Below, in pieces: positions 1 to 9,032 of a stretch of 64,000 bases of DNA. This DNA comes from an uncultured Acinetobacter sp. GTDB lineage: Bacteria > Pseudomonadota > Gammaproteobacteria > Pseudomonadales > Moraxellaceae. Both the position numbers and the translations under genes were made by a program. The DNA lies in the NCBI GenBank assembly GCA_913777945.1, contig CAJYTY010000010.1:62001-126000 (forward strand), written 5' to 3'. Numbering within the stretch: position 1 is the stretch's first letter; each line of letters starts with the position of its first letter. The notes beneath the pieces were generated by a model. The model was not told the origin of the DNA. It worked only from the letters and a program-made list of their open reading frames with translations, and made no database searches.

Positions 1-446
1 TATTATTAGGTTTCAACGTCCGTGCAGATAACACGGCTCGTCAAAAATCTGATCAAGATGGCATCGATATTCGTTATTACAGCGTCATCTATCATTTAAT
101 TGATGATGTAAAAGCTGCAATGAGCGGTAAGCTTGCACCTGAACATCGTGAAACGATCTTGGGTGTTGCAGAAGTACGTGAAGTCTTCCACTCAAGTAAG
201 TTTGGTGCAGCAGCTGGCTGTATGGTACTTGAAGGTACATTGCATCGTAATAAACCGATTCGCGTATTACGTGATGACGTGGTTGTATTCCAAGGCGAAC
301 TTGAATCTCTTCGTCGTTATAAAGAAGTTGTTGAAGAAGTTCGTGCTGGTATGGAATGTGGTCTTGCGGTCAAAGGCTATAAAGACATCAAAGTTAAAGA
401 CAAGATCGAAGTCTATGATGTTCAATTGATTAAACGGAGTCTTTAA
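1..446 (+). CDS. infB: Translation initiation factor IF-2, C-terminal part (5' truncated by window)
   Basis: The frame is open from base 3 to the TAA at 444-446 and gives the last 147 residues of IF-2. This is the C-terminal domain that binds fMet-tRNA; IF-2 itself is the GTPase that delivers initiator tRNA to the 30S subunit. Recognisable blocks are [18 protein letters not shown], the GVAEVREVF stretch and the end [18 protein letters not shown]. The stop overlaps the rbfA start (TAATG), as expected from the conserved infB-rbfA pairing. The GTPase domain lies outside the window. Confidence 0.96.
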   Translation, partial: LLGFNVRADNTARQKSDQDGIDIRYYSVIYHLIDDVKAAMSGKLAPEHRETILGVAEVREVFHSSKFGAAAGCMVLEGTLHRNKPIRVLRDDVVVFQGELESLRRYKEVVEEVRAGMECGLAVKGYKDIKVKDKIEVYDVQLIKRSL

Positions 447-847
447 TGGCGGGTAGCCAACGCTTAAAGCGCATGGCGGATTCAGTACAACGTGAGTTGT
501 CTGAGCTGATCCGTCAAGAGCTTAAAGATCCTCGCTTAGGTGGTCTAGTGACCATCTCTGCGGTGAAAGTCAGTGCAGACATGGGTTATGCTGAAGTTTA
601 TGTCACTGTGATGGGACGTGAACTTGGTGATGAGCAAAGTGAAGTTGCAAATAAAGAAACTTTAGATGTATTGAATAAAGCTTCTGGTTTCTTGCGTCAT
701 GAATTGAGCCGTCGTATCAAGACACGTATTACGCCAAGATTGCGTTTCCATTACGATAAAACCAATGCTTATGGTAACTATATGTTTGGTCTGATCGCGG
801 AAGCTGTGAAGGATCTGCCTGAACAAGGGCAAGACGATAAAGAATAA
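446..847 (+). CDS. rbfA: Ribosome-binding factor A
   Basis: A 133-residue protein of normal RbfA length. RbfA is a KH-like fold factor that binds the 30S subunit during late 16S rRNA maturation and is needed for growth in the cold. The family blocks RLKRMADSVQRELSELI (near residues 6-22) and LRHELSRRIKTRITPRLRF (about 82-101) are both present. Its ATG overlaps the infB stop, so translation is probably coupled. A strong terminator follows 10 bases after the stop, making rbfA the last gene of the operon. Confidence 0.96.
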   Translation: MAGSQRLKRMADSVQRELSELIRQELKDPRLGGLVTISAVKVSADMGYAEVYVTVMGRELGDEQSEVANKETLDVLNKASGFLRHELSRRIKTRITPRLRFHYDKTNAYGNYMFGLIAEAVKDLPEQGQDDKE

Positions 848-856
848 GTTTTAAAA

Positions 857-884
857 GAAAGCCACCTTCGGGTGGCTTTCTTTT
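857..884 (+). terminator. Rho-independent terminator after rbfA
   Basis: A perfect 10-bp stem, GAAAGCCACC/GGTGGCTTTC, closes a TTCG tetraloop and is followed by TTTT. It lies 10 bases after the rbfA stop. The rest of the gap to base 992 is A/T-rich and shows no gene. Confidence 0.9.
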
Positions 885-991
885 GTGCTATAGATCATTG
901 TGATTGATATGATTTTTTCTATTAAAATTATATCTTTCAGCTAGTTAATTAGTTTAGGCTTTCTAAAACTTAAAAAACACATTGAACTCAA

Positions 992-1020
992 TAAAAAGAC
1001 CAACTTAAAGTTGATCTTTC
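992..1020 (-). terminator. Terminator of the mrp operon overlapping the mrpG stop
   Basis: On the minus strand AAAGATCAAC pairs with GTTGGTCTTT (one G-U pair) and is followed by a T-rich run. The mrpG stop codon (1007-1005) lies in the loop, so the terminator is embedded in the gene's 3' end. Confidence 0.75.
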
Positions 1021-1391
1021 TTTTCTGCATTACGACGATAACGTTGCCATGGTAGCGGACGATTTAAAGCTTCTGGAACATCACCACTGGTTGAACGCAA
1101 ACGTAAATGAATTGCAGCTTGTGCCATTAAATTGGCAGATACTGGGGCAGTAATAAAGGCAAATAAAGTAATCAATAATTCGGCAAAACCGAAACGACCT
1201 TGAGTCGCGCCAAATATCATAGCCGCAATTAAAAAGCTTCCTAAGCCTAGCGTACTTGATTTAGTCGGTGCATGCAGACGCATAAATAAGTCGGGTAGGC
1301 GAATCATTCCGATTGAACCAACGAGCATGAAAAATGCACCAAAGATCAAAAAGAACGAAATGATAATCTCAAAAATTATTTGCATAACCAC
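1005..1391 (-). CDS. mrpG: Mrp-type Na+/H+ antiporter subunit G
   Basis: A 128-residue membrane protein with three hydrophobic segments and the MrpG/MnhG/PhaG signature GSIGMIRLPDLFMRLHAPTK (about residues 25-44). MrpG is a small subunit of the multisubunit cation/proton antiporter in the inner membrane. It is the last gene of a six-gene operon and starts 5 bases after the mrpF stop. The hydrophilic tail after residue 100 is unremarkable. Confidence 0.93.
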   Translation of the reverse strand: MVMQIIFEIIISFFLIFGAFFMLVGSIGMIRLPDLFMRLHAPTKSSTLGLGSFLIAAMIFGATQGRFGFAELLITLFAFITAPVSANLMAQAAIHLRLRSTSGDVPEALNRPLPWQRYRRNAEKKDQL

Positions 1392-1396
1392 TCTCC

Positions 1397-1672
1397 TTAA
1401 TCAATCACATGTCCAGTGGTAAAATAGCGGGCCAGTGCAACAGTTGAAACGAAACCGAGCATCGCCACCAATAAAGCACCTTCAAATACATTGGTACTTG
1501 CCCAATAGATACCTAACACCACAATCAGGCATGTTGCATTAAGAAAAAGAGTATCGAGTGCTAACAATCGATCAACAACAGATGGCCCAACGATCATGCG
1601 GATCAGACAAAGAAACATGGAGATCGTGATCGCTACTAAACTAATCGCAAGTGCATAAGGTAAAATGGTCAT
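1397..1672 (-). CDS. mrpF: Mrp-type Na+/H+ antiporter subunit F
   Basis: A 91-residue protein with three membrane segments and the MrpF hallmark GPSVVDRLLALDTL (about residues 28-41). It is one of the small subunits required for a functional Mrp complex. Its start overlaps the mrpE stop by four bases, pointing to coupled translation. Confidence 0.93.
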   Translation of the reverse strand: MTILPYALAISLVAITISMFLCLIRMIVGPSVVDRLLALDTLFLNATCLIVVLGIYWASTNVFEGALLVAMLGFVSTVALARYFTTGHVID

Positions 1673-2196
1673 TTCGCTGCTCCTTCTGCAATCTTTACAT
1701 CAAAGATTTCGAGCAAAGGTAGCTCATAACGATTTTTGATGTCTTGAATATCTAATTCAGCATTATCGGTACTGAGTGCATGAACTAAAATATCTCCTCG
1801 CTCTTGATCAATCCCTGCGGATACTGTACCTGGTGTTGTTGTGATGATCATTGCGAGTAGAGTATTTACTTGCTCATGTTCAGTTTCTAATGGCACGCGA
1901 TACCATTTTGGATGCAACTCATCCATTGGTCCAAGCACCATTCTAGCTACACGAAAGTTGGAAATCACAATATCCCATAGCACCACAAAAAAAAGTTTGA
2001 TTGCAGGTAACCAATGAATATGTGGTGTACGTGCAATAAAAGGACTTACCAAACGTGAAACAAAGATACCTAATAGAATTGCAATAAAAATATCTGTGAT
2101 GTCTAAACTATGCGACAGCATGAGCCAAGTCACAAAAATTAAAAATGACACAAAGGGGTGGGGAAACCAACGATCAAGCAAAGCACGTTTTTGCAT
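1669..2196 (-). CDS. mrpE: Mrp-type Na+/H+ antiporter subunit E
   Basis: A 175-residue subunit with hydrophobic N-terminal segments and the family region ITTTPGTVSAGIDQERGDILVHAL (residues about 118-141), which matches the conserved TPGT motif of MrpE. The soluble C-terminal half is normal for the family. It overlaps mrpD by one base and mrpF by four. Confidence 0.93.
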   Translation of the reverse strand: MQKRALLDRWFPHPFVSFLIFVTWLMLSHSLDITDIFIAILLGIFVSRLVSPFIARTPHIHWLPAIKLFFVVLWDIVISNFRVARMVLGPMDELHPKWYRVPLETEHEQVNTLLAMIITTTPGTVSAGIDQERGDILVHALSTDNAELDIQDIKNRYELPLLEIFDVKIAEGAAK

Positions 2197-4007
2197 TAGT
2201 GTTCCTCCATCGGTTTTAATTGTGTGGCATTTGGAATAGTTGGATTTGATAAAGTTTGCTCAGCAATTTGACGTTGTTTATATTCCGAAATATGTTCGCC
2301 TTGTAGCGTCGGTTTTGAGATAACATCTGGAATTAATACCGCATTATGATCTTCAACCTCACCGCCATATTTAGTTTCAGGCAAATATGCTGCATCAAAT
2401 GGCTGCACGCTAATGGCACGACCTTGACTATCATGTTTTAGAATCGCTTGTTGATAAAGCGCATGATTTTGAATTTGTTGTGCAGTTGAAGTTGTATAAC
2501 TCTGGATTGGTGCTGCAAATACAACATAACTCATCAAAGCAATCAGTAGTACATAGATTGCTTTGTCATTCCGATTAGGAGCTGTATCAGGTAATGCTTG
2601 ATAAGCAGTATATGCTGGTTCTTTAGAATTTTCTTCGGGTGGACTAGCACGCCAAAAAAGGATAAAACCAACACGTGTGAATGCGATAATGCTAAGTAAG
2701 CTAACAATCAGAATAACAGCAATAATCCAACCTTGATAAGGCGTTTCAGCGGTAGCCTGTAAGATAAAAACTTTACCTAGAAAACCACTGAAAGGGGGTA
2801 AACCTGCCATCATTAATGCAATGGTAAAATAAGTAAAAGCAGCCGCTTTTTCCTGTTTGATTTTTGGTGCAACTTTTAAATGATCTTTGAATGAACCACG
2901 TTGCGCAGTCATCCAACCACAAAATAAATAGAATGCAGCCGCAATTAGGGTGCTGTGGACTAAATAATACAATGCTGCTGACCATGCTTGGGTATTAAAC
3001 ATGGCAATAGCGATGAGTAATGTTCCAATCGATGACAACACCATAAAGCCAACAAAACGGCGTAAGCGTTCAGCAGCAATTGCACCGATTACACCATAGA
3101 ATGAAGTAATCAAACCAATCATTAATAAGCAGTTTTTGAAAATACTCTGTGCCATTGCATCATCAAAAACAGTACCATTGACACGTAGAATGGCATAAAT
3201 ACCAACTTTGGTCATAATAGTAAAAATTGCAGCAACGGGTGTGCTCGCGACTGCATAGGTTTTTGGTAGCCAAAAGCCGACAGGTAACATTGCTGCTTTG
3301 ATCCCAAATACCACAAACAGTAACAAGCCACCCGCGATTGCAAGTTTATGTTGATCACTGTCTAAGGTTGGGATAAGGCGACCCACATCAGCCATATTTA
3401 AACTACCCACGCTGCCATAGATCATCCCTAAACCAACCAAAAATAGCGATGATGCGAGTAAGTTAATCGTGACGTAATGTATACCTAGCTGGAAACGCGG
3501 TCGCCCTTGACCATGTAATAGCAATACATAAGATGCCATTAACAGGATTTCAAAAAACACGAATAAGTTAAATAAGTCACCTGTCAGGAATGCACCCGTT
3601 ATACCCATTAACAAAAAATGGAACATGGTGTGGAAATAGCGGCCACGTGTATCCCAATTATCACTTGCATACCAAATGACAGGCACTGCAAGTGCATAAG
3701 TGAGCACCAACATGAATGCAGAGAGACGATCGAGAACTAAAACAATTCCAAAAGGAGCAGACCATTCACCAAGTTGGTAAACGGTAACTTGACCTGTATT
3801 GGCGATCATCAAATAACTGATTGCTGTGATTAAGCCTAGAAGTGCAGAACCTAAACTAATGCCACGTCGCCAAGGTTGGCGCCAATCCTGTTTTAGAGAA
3901 CCGGAACCAGGATTGCCTAATAAAAGTAATAAAAAACTCGTAAATGCTGGAATTAAAATACTTAAAATAGGAGTATGAGCATGCCAAAAATTATTGAAAT
4001 CAAACAT
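2196..4007 (-). CDS. mrpD: Mrp-type Na+/H+ antiporter subunit D (long C-terminal tail)
   Basis: A 603-residue polytopic protein homologous to the proton-pumping subunits of complex I (NuoL/M/N type). The family region LTGDLFNLFVFFEILLMASY (about 141-160) and a Lys-containing antiporter helix (GIKAAMLPVGFWLPKTYAVA) are clear. Typical MrpD proteins are near 500 residues. Here roughly the last 100 residues, after the final membrane helix, form a hydrophilic Gln/Pro/Glu-rich tail ending in LKPMEEH. The start overlaps the mrpC stop. The tail is discussed as a finding. Confidence 0.93.
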   Translation of the reverse strand: MFDFNNFWHAHTPILSILIPAFTSFLLLLLGNPGSGSLKQDWRQPWRRGISLGSALLGLITAISYLMIANTGQVTVYQLGEWSAPFGIVLVLDRLSAFMLVLTYALAVPVIWYASDNWDTRGRYFHTMFHFLLMGITGAFLTGDLFNLFVFFEILLMASYVLLLHGQGRPRFQLGIHYVTINLLASSLFLVGLGMIYGSVGSLNMADVGRLIPTLDSDQHKLAIAGGLLLFVVFGIKAAMLPVGFWLPKTYAVASTPVAAIFTIMTKVGIYAILRVNGTVFDDAMAQSIFKNCLLMIGLITSFYGVIGAIAAERLRRFVGFMVLSSIGTLLIAIAMFNTQAWSAALYYLVHSTLIAAAFYLFCGWMTAQRGSFKDHLKVAPKIKQEKAAAFTYFTIALMMAGLPPFSGFLGKVFILQATAETPYQGWIIAVILIVSLLSIIAFTRVGFILFWRASPPEENSKEPAYTAYQALPDTAPNRNDKAIYVLLIALMSYVVFAAPIQSYTTSTAQQIQNHALYQQAILKHDSQGRAISVQPFDAAYLPETKYGGEVEDHNAVLIPDVISKPTLQGEHISEYKQRQIAEQTLSNPTIPNATQLKPMEEH

Positions 4008-4375
4008 TATGGCTCATCCTCACGTGGGTCATAAGTCACAGTTGGTTCTTCTTTGGAGTCAACATGATCTGTTCCAGATTCATAGCGACTACGTAAAGCA
4101 AGCTGTACAATAAAAGCGGTTGTTGCAAAACCAATCACAATCGCAGTAAGTACCAATGCTTGCGGTAACGGATCTGTTACTTTAGTTGTTTCTGTAATGA
4201 TTGCAGGTGCATTAATTTGAATACGACCGACTGCAAATAAAAATAAATTTACGGCATAACCGATCATGGCCAGACCGAGTACGACTGGAAAGGTTCTGGC
4301 ACGTAAAATTAAATAGATGCCTGTTGCTGTTAGCAGACCAATTCCCGAAGCGAGCAAAAATTCAATACTAACCAT
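4007..4375 (-). CDS. mrpC: Mrp-type Na+/H+ antiporter subunit C
   Basis: A 122-residue NuoK-like subunit with three membrane helices. The block PLPQALVLTAIVIGFATTAF (about 68-87) is the MrpC/NuoK signature. It starts two bases after the mrpA stop and overlaps mrpD by one base, so A-C-D are translationally linked. Confidence 0.94.
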   Translation of the reverse strand: MVSIEFLLASGIGLLTATGIYLILRARTFPVVLGLAMIGYAVNLFLFAVGRIQINAPAIITETTKVTDPLPQALVLTAIVIGFATTAFIVQLALRSRYESGTDHVDSKEEPTVTYDPREDEP

Positions 4376-4377
4376 TT

Positions 4378-7221
4378 TTATTTATCTCCACTTGGAACAG
4401 GTCCAGACATACTTGAGTGACGCGAATCACCTAAGACTGAAATTAACAGCATTGTTGCACCAACAACGGTCATATAAACCCCGAGATCAAATGACACAGC
4501 CGAAGCTAAATGCATTTTTCCAAATAATGGTGGTTCTATATAAATATGTGCTGTTGTTAAGAATGGGCGTGCCCAAAACCAAGCTGCAATACCCGTTAAA
4601 CCTGCAATTGCTAAACCTGAGCCAATCCAAATCTCATATAAACGACCAGATTTTGCTTTGATCAGTTGTTCGGTTCTATCCTGACCTAAAACAATATATT
4701 GAATGATAAGCGCCATTGCCGTGATCAGACCTGCAATGAAGCCACCCCCCGGATAGTTATGACCACGCATAAAAATGTAGATACTGACGACAAGGGCAAG
4801 GGGAAGTACCCATGAGGCTGAAATACGTAACATCAATGGTGAAGGGTTAAAACGATAAGATAAACCTTGTGTCATGGTGGTGCCATGTGCACGCATACCA
4901 TCCATGAGGCACAGTGCTCCTATTGCCGCAATACCTAATACTGTAATTTCACCGAAGGTATCAAAACCACGGAAATCAACAAGAATGACGTTGACGACGT
5001 TTGAACCACCGCCTAATGGGAGAGATTGCTGTAAGAAGAACCATGAGATTGAATTATGTTCTCGTGTTAGTATTAGCCATGTAATCCAACCAATACCGAT
5101 ACCACCTGCGATTGCTAAGCTTGCATCTCGCCAACGGCGTGGACGGCTCGATTCGTAAGGGGTTAACTGCGGTAATAGCGATAAGCTCATCAACAATAAA
5201 ACAGTAGTAACAACGTCAACTGTGATCTGCGTGAGTGCAAGATCTGGTGCAGATAAGGTGACAAACACCATGGTGACGACAAGTCCAACAGCGCCACTAA
5301 TTAAAACAGCTTTAATCCGTTCGTGGTGGAACCACAACATCATCCAACAGCCAGAGAATAATGTGAGCCATAAGACCACGGCAATCCATGGGGCATGGGT
5401 AAGCTCACGTGTACCAGTTGTTAATCCCTGATTGAATAAGGGTAAACCCACCATGATGATGCTAAAGAAAACAATCCAAAGAAGATAACTTTGTAGAGAA
5501 CCTGTTTCAGTCTTTTGTTTGATTTTTCGACTGGTAAGTAAGAGATGCTTCAGGAATGATTCAAATAAAAGTTTGCCTTGGAATTTACCTAAATAAGGGT
5601 CTAAGTCAATTTTACGTAAACGCTCATTTTTAATGAGGCTAAAGTAAAATAAACCACCACCCATTAATGCAACTAGACTCATGATTAAAGGTGCATTAAT
5701 ACCGTGCCAAATCGCTAAGTGAACACCCTCAAATTCAGGTTGAGCCAAACTCGCACGCGTTACACTATTCACTACTGTTCCGGCCAATAGAGCAGGCAGA
5801 ATGCCGACCAGAATACATAATGTCGCTAATATAATCGCTGGTAAGCGCATTCCGAGAGGTGGTTCGTGCGCATCTTTATTAGGAACGTGTTTACCAATCC
5901 CACCATCAAAGAACACACCATGTACCAAACGAATAGAATAAGTAACAGCAAAAATACCGGATAAAGTTGCAACGATTGCTGCAATTATCATTACTGGGCC
6001 TGATAGGTTTGCCAGTAATTCCGTAAAGAACATCTCTTTAGAAATAAAGCCATTGGTCAGTGGTACACCAGCCATCGATGCAGCGGTGATCATGGTTAGG
6101 GTACCTGTGAACGGAAGGAGTTGCCAGATACCGCTGAGCTTACGTAAATCACGTGTTCCTGTTTCATGATCAATAATGCCTGCAATCATGAAAAGAGCAG
6201 CTTTGAATGTTGCATGATTAATGATATGAAAGATTGCTGCTGCAACAGCGAGTGGTGAACCGATGCCGAGTAAACAAACAATCAAACCTAAATGGCTGAT
6301 GGTTGAATAAGCTAAAAGCCCTTTGAGATCTTCTTTGAATATGGCGAAACCCGCTGCCATACATAAAGTGAATAAACCAACGAAGGTTACGATATTGTGG
6401 TACAACGCTGCCCCAATAAAGAGCGGAGCTAAGCGGGCTAATAAAAATATACCTGCTTTCACCATCGTTGCTGAATGGAGGTAGGCTGAAACAGGTGTAG
6501 GTGCTGCCATTGCATTTGGCAACCAAAAGTGAAATGGGAATTGCGCACTTTTGGTAAATGCACCTAGTAAAATGAGCAGTAGAGTGGGAACAAATAATTG
6601 ATGCTGTTGAATAGACTCTTTCATTAACACCAATTGGTCAATCTGGTAAGTACCTGTAATCTGTCCTAAGAGGACAAAGCCCCCTAGCATCGCCAAACCG
6701 CCCATTCCTGTGATCGTGAGTGCCATACGCGCACCACGTTGGGCGGCATCATATTGACTCCAATAGCCCACGAGCAAGAATGAAGAAATACTGGTCAGTT
6801 CCCAAAACACCAGTAAGATAATCAAATTGTTGGAGAGTGAAATTCCAAGCATAGCCGCCATGAATAGCATGAGCAACTGATACAGTTTACTGAGTGAGTT
6901 TTTGGGGCTGAGATAATAATAGGCATAAATATAAATCAGTGTGCCGATCCCACTAATGAGTAAACCGAACAATAATCCTAATGCATCAAGGCGAAAACTA
7001 AGATTGATGCCCAGTTGTGGAAGCCATTCCCAACTCTGTTGCAGGGCATTACCCTGTAAAACCGTTTCAGCTTGGCTAAGCAGTAAAATAAAACAACTCA
7101 GGCTAATGCCAATTGCTCCAATTGCCGTCATACCCCGTGAAATACGTTGCAATTGTGAGACAAGGGTTGTGCCAAGTATGAGTGGTAATAAAATAATAAT
7201 CGGTAGCACACTGGTATCCAT
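4378..7221 (-). CDS. mrpA: Mrp-type Na+/H+ antiporter fused subunit A/B
   Basis: A 947-residue protein. The first two thirds are the NuoL-like proton channel, with FWELTSISSFLLVGYW (about 139-154) and FPFHFWLPNAMAAPTPVSAYLHSATMVKAG in the centre. A MrpB-like region fills the C-terminal part (GHNYPGGGFIAGLITAMAL). This AB fusion is the PhaAB-type arrangement, which explains why there is no separate mrpB. It is the first gene of the operon. No good Shine-Dalgarno sequence precedes the ATG; a hairpin sits at about -10 to -29 instead. Confidence 0.95.
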   Translation of the reverse strand: MDTSVLPIIILLPLILGTTLVSQLQRISRGMTAIGAIGISLSCFILLLSQAETVLQGNALQQSWEWLPQLGINLSFRLDALGLLFGLLISGIGTLIYIYAYYYLSPKNSLSKLYQLLMLFMAAMLGISLSNNLIILLVFWELTSISSFLLVGYWSQYDAAQRGARMALTITGMGGLAMLGGFVLLGQITGTYQIDQLVLMKESIQQHQLFVPTLLLILLGAFTKSAQFPFHFWLPNAMAAPTPVSAYLHSATMVKAGIFLLARLAPLFIGAALYHNIVTFVGLFTLCMAAGFAIFKEDLKGLLAYSTISHLGLIVCLLGIGSPLAVAAAIFHIINHATFKAALFMIAGIIDHETGTRDLRKLSGIWQLLPFTGTLTMITAASMAGVPLTNGFISKEMFFTELLANLSGPVMIIAAIVATLSGIFAVTYSIRLVHGVFFDGGIGKHVPNKDAHEPPLGMRLPAIILATLCILVGILPALLAGTVVNSVTRASLAQPEFEGVHLAIWHGINAPLIMSLVALMGGGLFYFSLIKNERLRKIDLDPYLGKFQGKLLFESFLKHLLLTSRKIKQKTETGSLQSYLLWIVFFSIIMVGLPLFNQGLTTGTRELTHAPWIAVVLWLTLFSGCWMMLWFHHERIKAVLISGAVGLVVTMVFVTLSAPDLALTQITVDVVTTVLLLMSLSLLPQLTPYESSRPRRWRDASLAIAGGIGIGWITWLILTREHNSISWFFLQQSLPLGGGSNVVNVILVDFRGFDTFGEITVLGIAAIGALCLMDGMRAHGTTMTQGLSYRFNPSPLMLRISASWVLPLALVVSIYIFMRGHNYPGGGFIAGLITAMALIIQYIVLGQDRTEQLIKAKSGRLYEIWIGSGLAIAGLTGIAAWFWARPFLTTAHIYIEPPLFGKMHLASAVSFDLGVYMTVVGATMLLISVLGDSRHSSMSGPVPSGDK

Positions 7222-7625
7222 GTCGATGATTTAGGTCGAGAGAGACCTAATGGTGGATTTTCTTCCAAGACTTAAGGCGTTCAAAGAGAAAGCCAAAGTT
7301 TCAAGTCTCGAAACCCAATCAAGTTAACGGAAAGAGCAAGTTGTATTGCACAACTTGAAAGTAAAAAATGAATTTTATTTTACTATAAAAAATCAACAAA
7401 AATCTGATGTTATTACATGAAACTAACAACATCTTTGTCGCTAAAACTTGTCTATCAACGTTTTTGTTCGCTATTTAATTGAATATTTTCCATTCGATTA
7501 TCTGTGTACATAAGAGGGATAGAGATCTAGTCTTGGATCAAATGCGTATCCCTACAATTAGTGTTAGACCTATTCAAAAGAAAAAATTGAACTCTAGTTT
7601 ATAAGGATTAATGATGCAATCAGTC
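7222..7625. other. 404-bp intergenic region, presumed mrp promoter and leader
   Basis: No gene is visible. Besides the hairpin next to mrpA there is a perfect 8-bp stem at 7337-7357 (CAAGTTGT, 5-base loop, ACAACTTG) and a short GTTTC/GAAAC stem near 7300. A very A/T-rich block at about 7365-7400 reads TATAGTAAAAT on the minus strand and is a plausible -10 area. The operon must be transcribed from here because the upstream gene ends at 7626. Confidence 0.4.
7231..7250 (-). promoter_or_regulatory. Hairpin just upstream of mrpA
   Basis: TTAGGTC and GACCTAA form a perfect 7-bp stem with a 6-base loop, 9 bases upstream of the mrpA ATG. The only AGG in the region lies inside the stem, so it could limit ribosome access. 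This is a structural observation; no function is established. Confidence 0.4.
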
Positions 7626-9008
7626 TTAAAGTGATGTCTCTTGAGGGGTATCATCAATTTTAAGTAGATGAAGCAAATTACTCTTTTCTTGCTCATCAAG
7701 CGCTTGGATTTGATGAAAGAGTTCATCAACTTTACTGACCAAATTTTCTGATTCTAATAAGTTTTGATTCTGCTGCAAGGGAATGCTTTCTGATTGGCTT
7801 AACTCATTATACAGTTGTGAAAGTTGTTGTTGAGATTTCTCAAGATTAATCTCATAAATTTCTTTATCACCTAACCTTAAGCATTGATATTCTAAAGCAT
7901 GTTCTAATAATTCATCGCGATTGCCTGAAGCAATAATTTGCAGTCTTGGAAATGCTTGATGTAAACGCTCTAAAATTTCAGCACTCATATTTTGATCTAA
8001 TTGATGCTCAATTTGATCAATTAATAATATGCCTTCACCTTCTAAACAAGGGTCGAAACAATGTGGATTAAGCAAGCATAAACGACGTGTAATATCACCT
8101 ACCAATGCAATCCATGATTTAAGAGAGGCCGATAATTGCTGAAAGGGAATGGTCTGATCTTTGTAACGCACCATTAATTGAAGTTTAGGAATATATTGAA
8201 TATAGATATCATTCAATTCTGGAAAGATGGTATGTAAGCTTTTTTTCAGCGCATATAAATTAGGTGCTGAAAGTTGTTTAGGATGATTCATCAGTTCTTG
8301 TTGTAACTGTTGCAAAACCTCTGATTGATTTTGCTGACTGAAATCGTTGCCAATAAGACGTCTGACGATATGGGCAGAGTGAGCATTTTCAACATCACTA
8401 ATTTCCCGTAGCCACTCAAAGAAACGCGCAAAAGTTGTGTATGGAATCGCTGTTAAATCGTAGGCAGCAATATCTTGTAGTGTTCCTGGCGCATTCTTGC
8501 TTTGTAAATTAACCTCTTGTACAAAGCGTTCAGCAGGATAATACGCAATTAACGGTAATCCAAATAATGGATCTTGAAGACTGGTTTTTTGGTATAGCGA
8601 TACCATTTGATCAAGTTGCTGCGTTTCAACTTGGCTAATTCCAACGCCTTGACTGTTAAATGTTTTAAATAACTTCCAACTACAGTTCTGAGTGTCAGTC
8701 GTTTGTGCAGAGCTACTTTCTGGTAGATGATGATTTAATTCGCTGTTCATTCTAACTTGGACTTGAACTTTGGCTTGTAAGCGTGTCAACAAAATATCTT
8801 GATCAGCAATCACCACACCAGCAGTACGAATATCTTTATAACGTGCGGAAAACCACGTTAAGGCTTGATAGATATTTTTTAAAATTGTAGTTTTGCCTGT
8901 AGCTTGCTCACCTAAAATAAGTGTAATTGGACGTTGAGTCGGTTGAAATTCAATAGTTAAGTCGCGAAACATGCCAACATGTTTAAATAGCACTGATTCA
9001 AGTTGCAT
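7626..9008 (-). CDS. AAA family ATPase (RecF/OLD-like head), function unknown
   Basis: A 460-residue protein with an SMC/RecF-type ATPase head. The Walker A is GEQATGKT (residues 33-40) and the Walker B is GILLIDQIEHQ (about 326-336). The middle is helical. The last 80 residues are Gln/Leu/Glu-rich and probably coiled coil. No TOPRIM nuclease motif follows the ATPase, which separates it from full-length OLD nucleases. It starts 24 bases after the UvrD-like gene behind a good GGGAGAG ribosome binding site. A role in DNA metabolism is inferred only from the neighbour. Confidence 0.75.
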   Translation of the reverse strand: MQLESVLFKHVGMFRDLTIEFQPTQRPITLILGEQATGKTTILKNIYQALTWFSARYKDIRTAGVVIADQDILLTRLQAKVQVQVRMNSELNHHLPESSSAQTTDTQNCSWKLFKTFNSQGVGISQVETQQLDQMVSLYQKTSLQDPLFGLPLIAYYPAERFVQEVNLQSKNAPGTLQDIAAYDLTAIPYTTFARFFEWLREISDVENAHSAHIVRRLIGNDFSQQNQSEVLQQLQQELMNHPKQLSAPNLYALKKSLHTIFPELNDIYIQYIPKLQLMVRYKDQTIPFQQLSASLKSWIALVGDITRRLCLLNPHCFDPCLEGEGILLIDQIEHQLDQNMSAEILERLHQAFPRLQIIASGNRDELLEHALEYQCLRLGDKEIYEINLEKSQQQLSQLYNELSQSESIPLQQNQNLLESENLVSKVDELFHQIQALDEQEKSNLLHLLKIDDTPQETSL

Positions 9009-9032
9009 AAGCTCTCCCTGAACATAAGCGCT

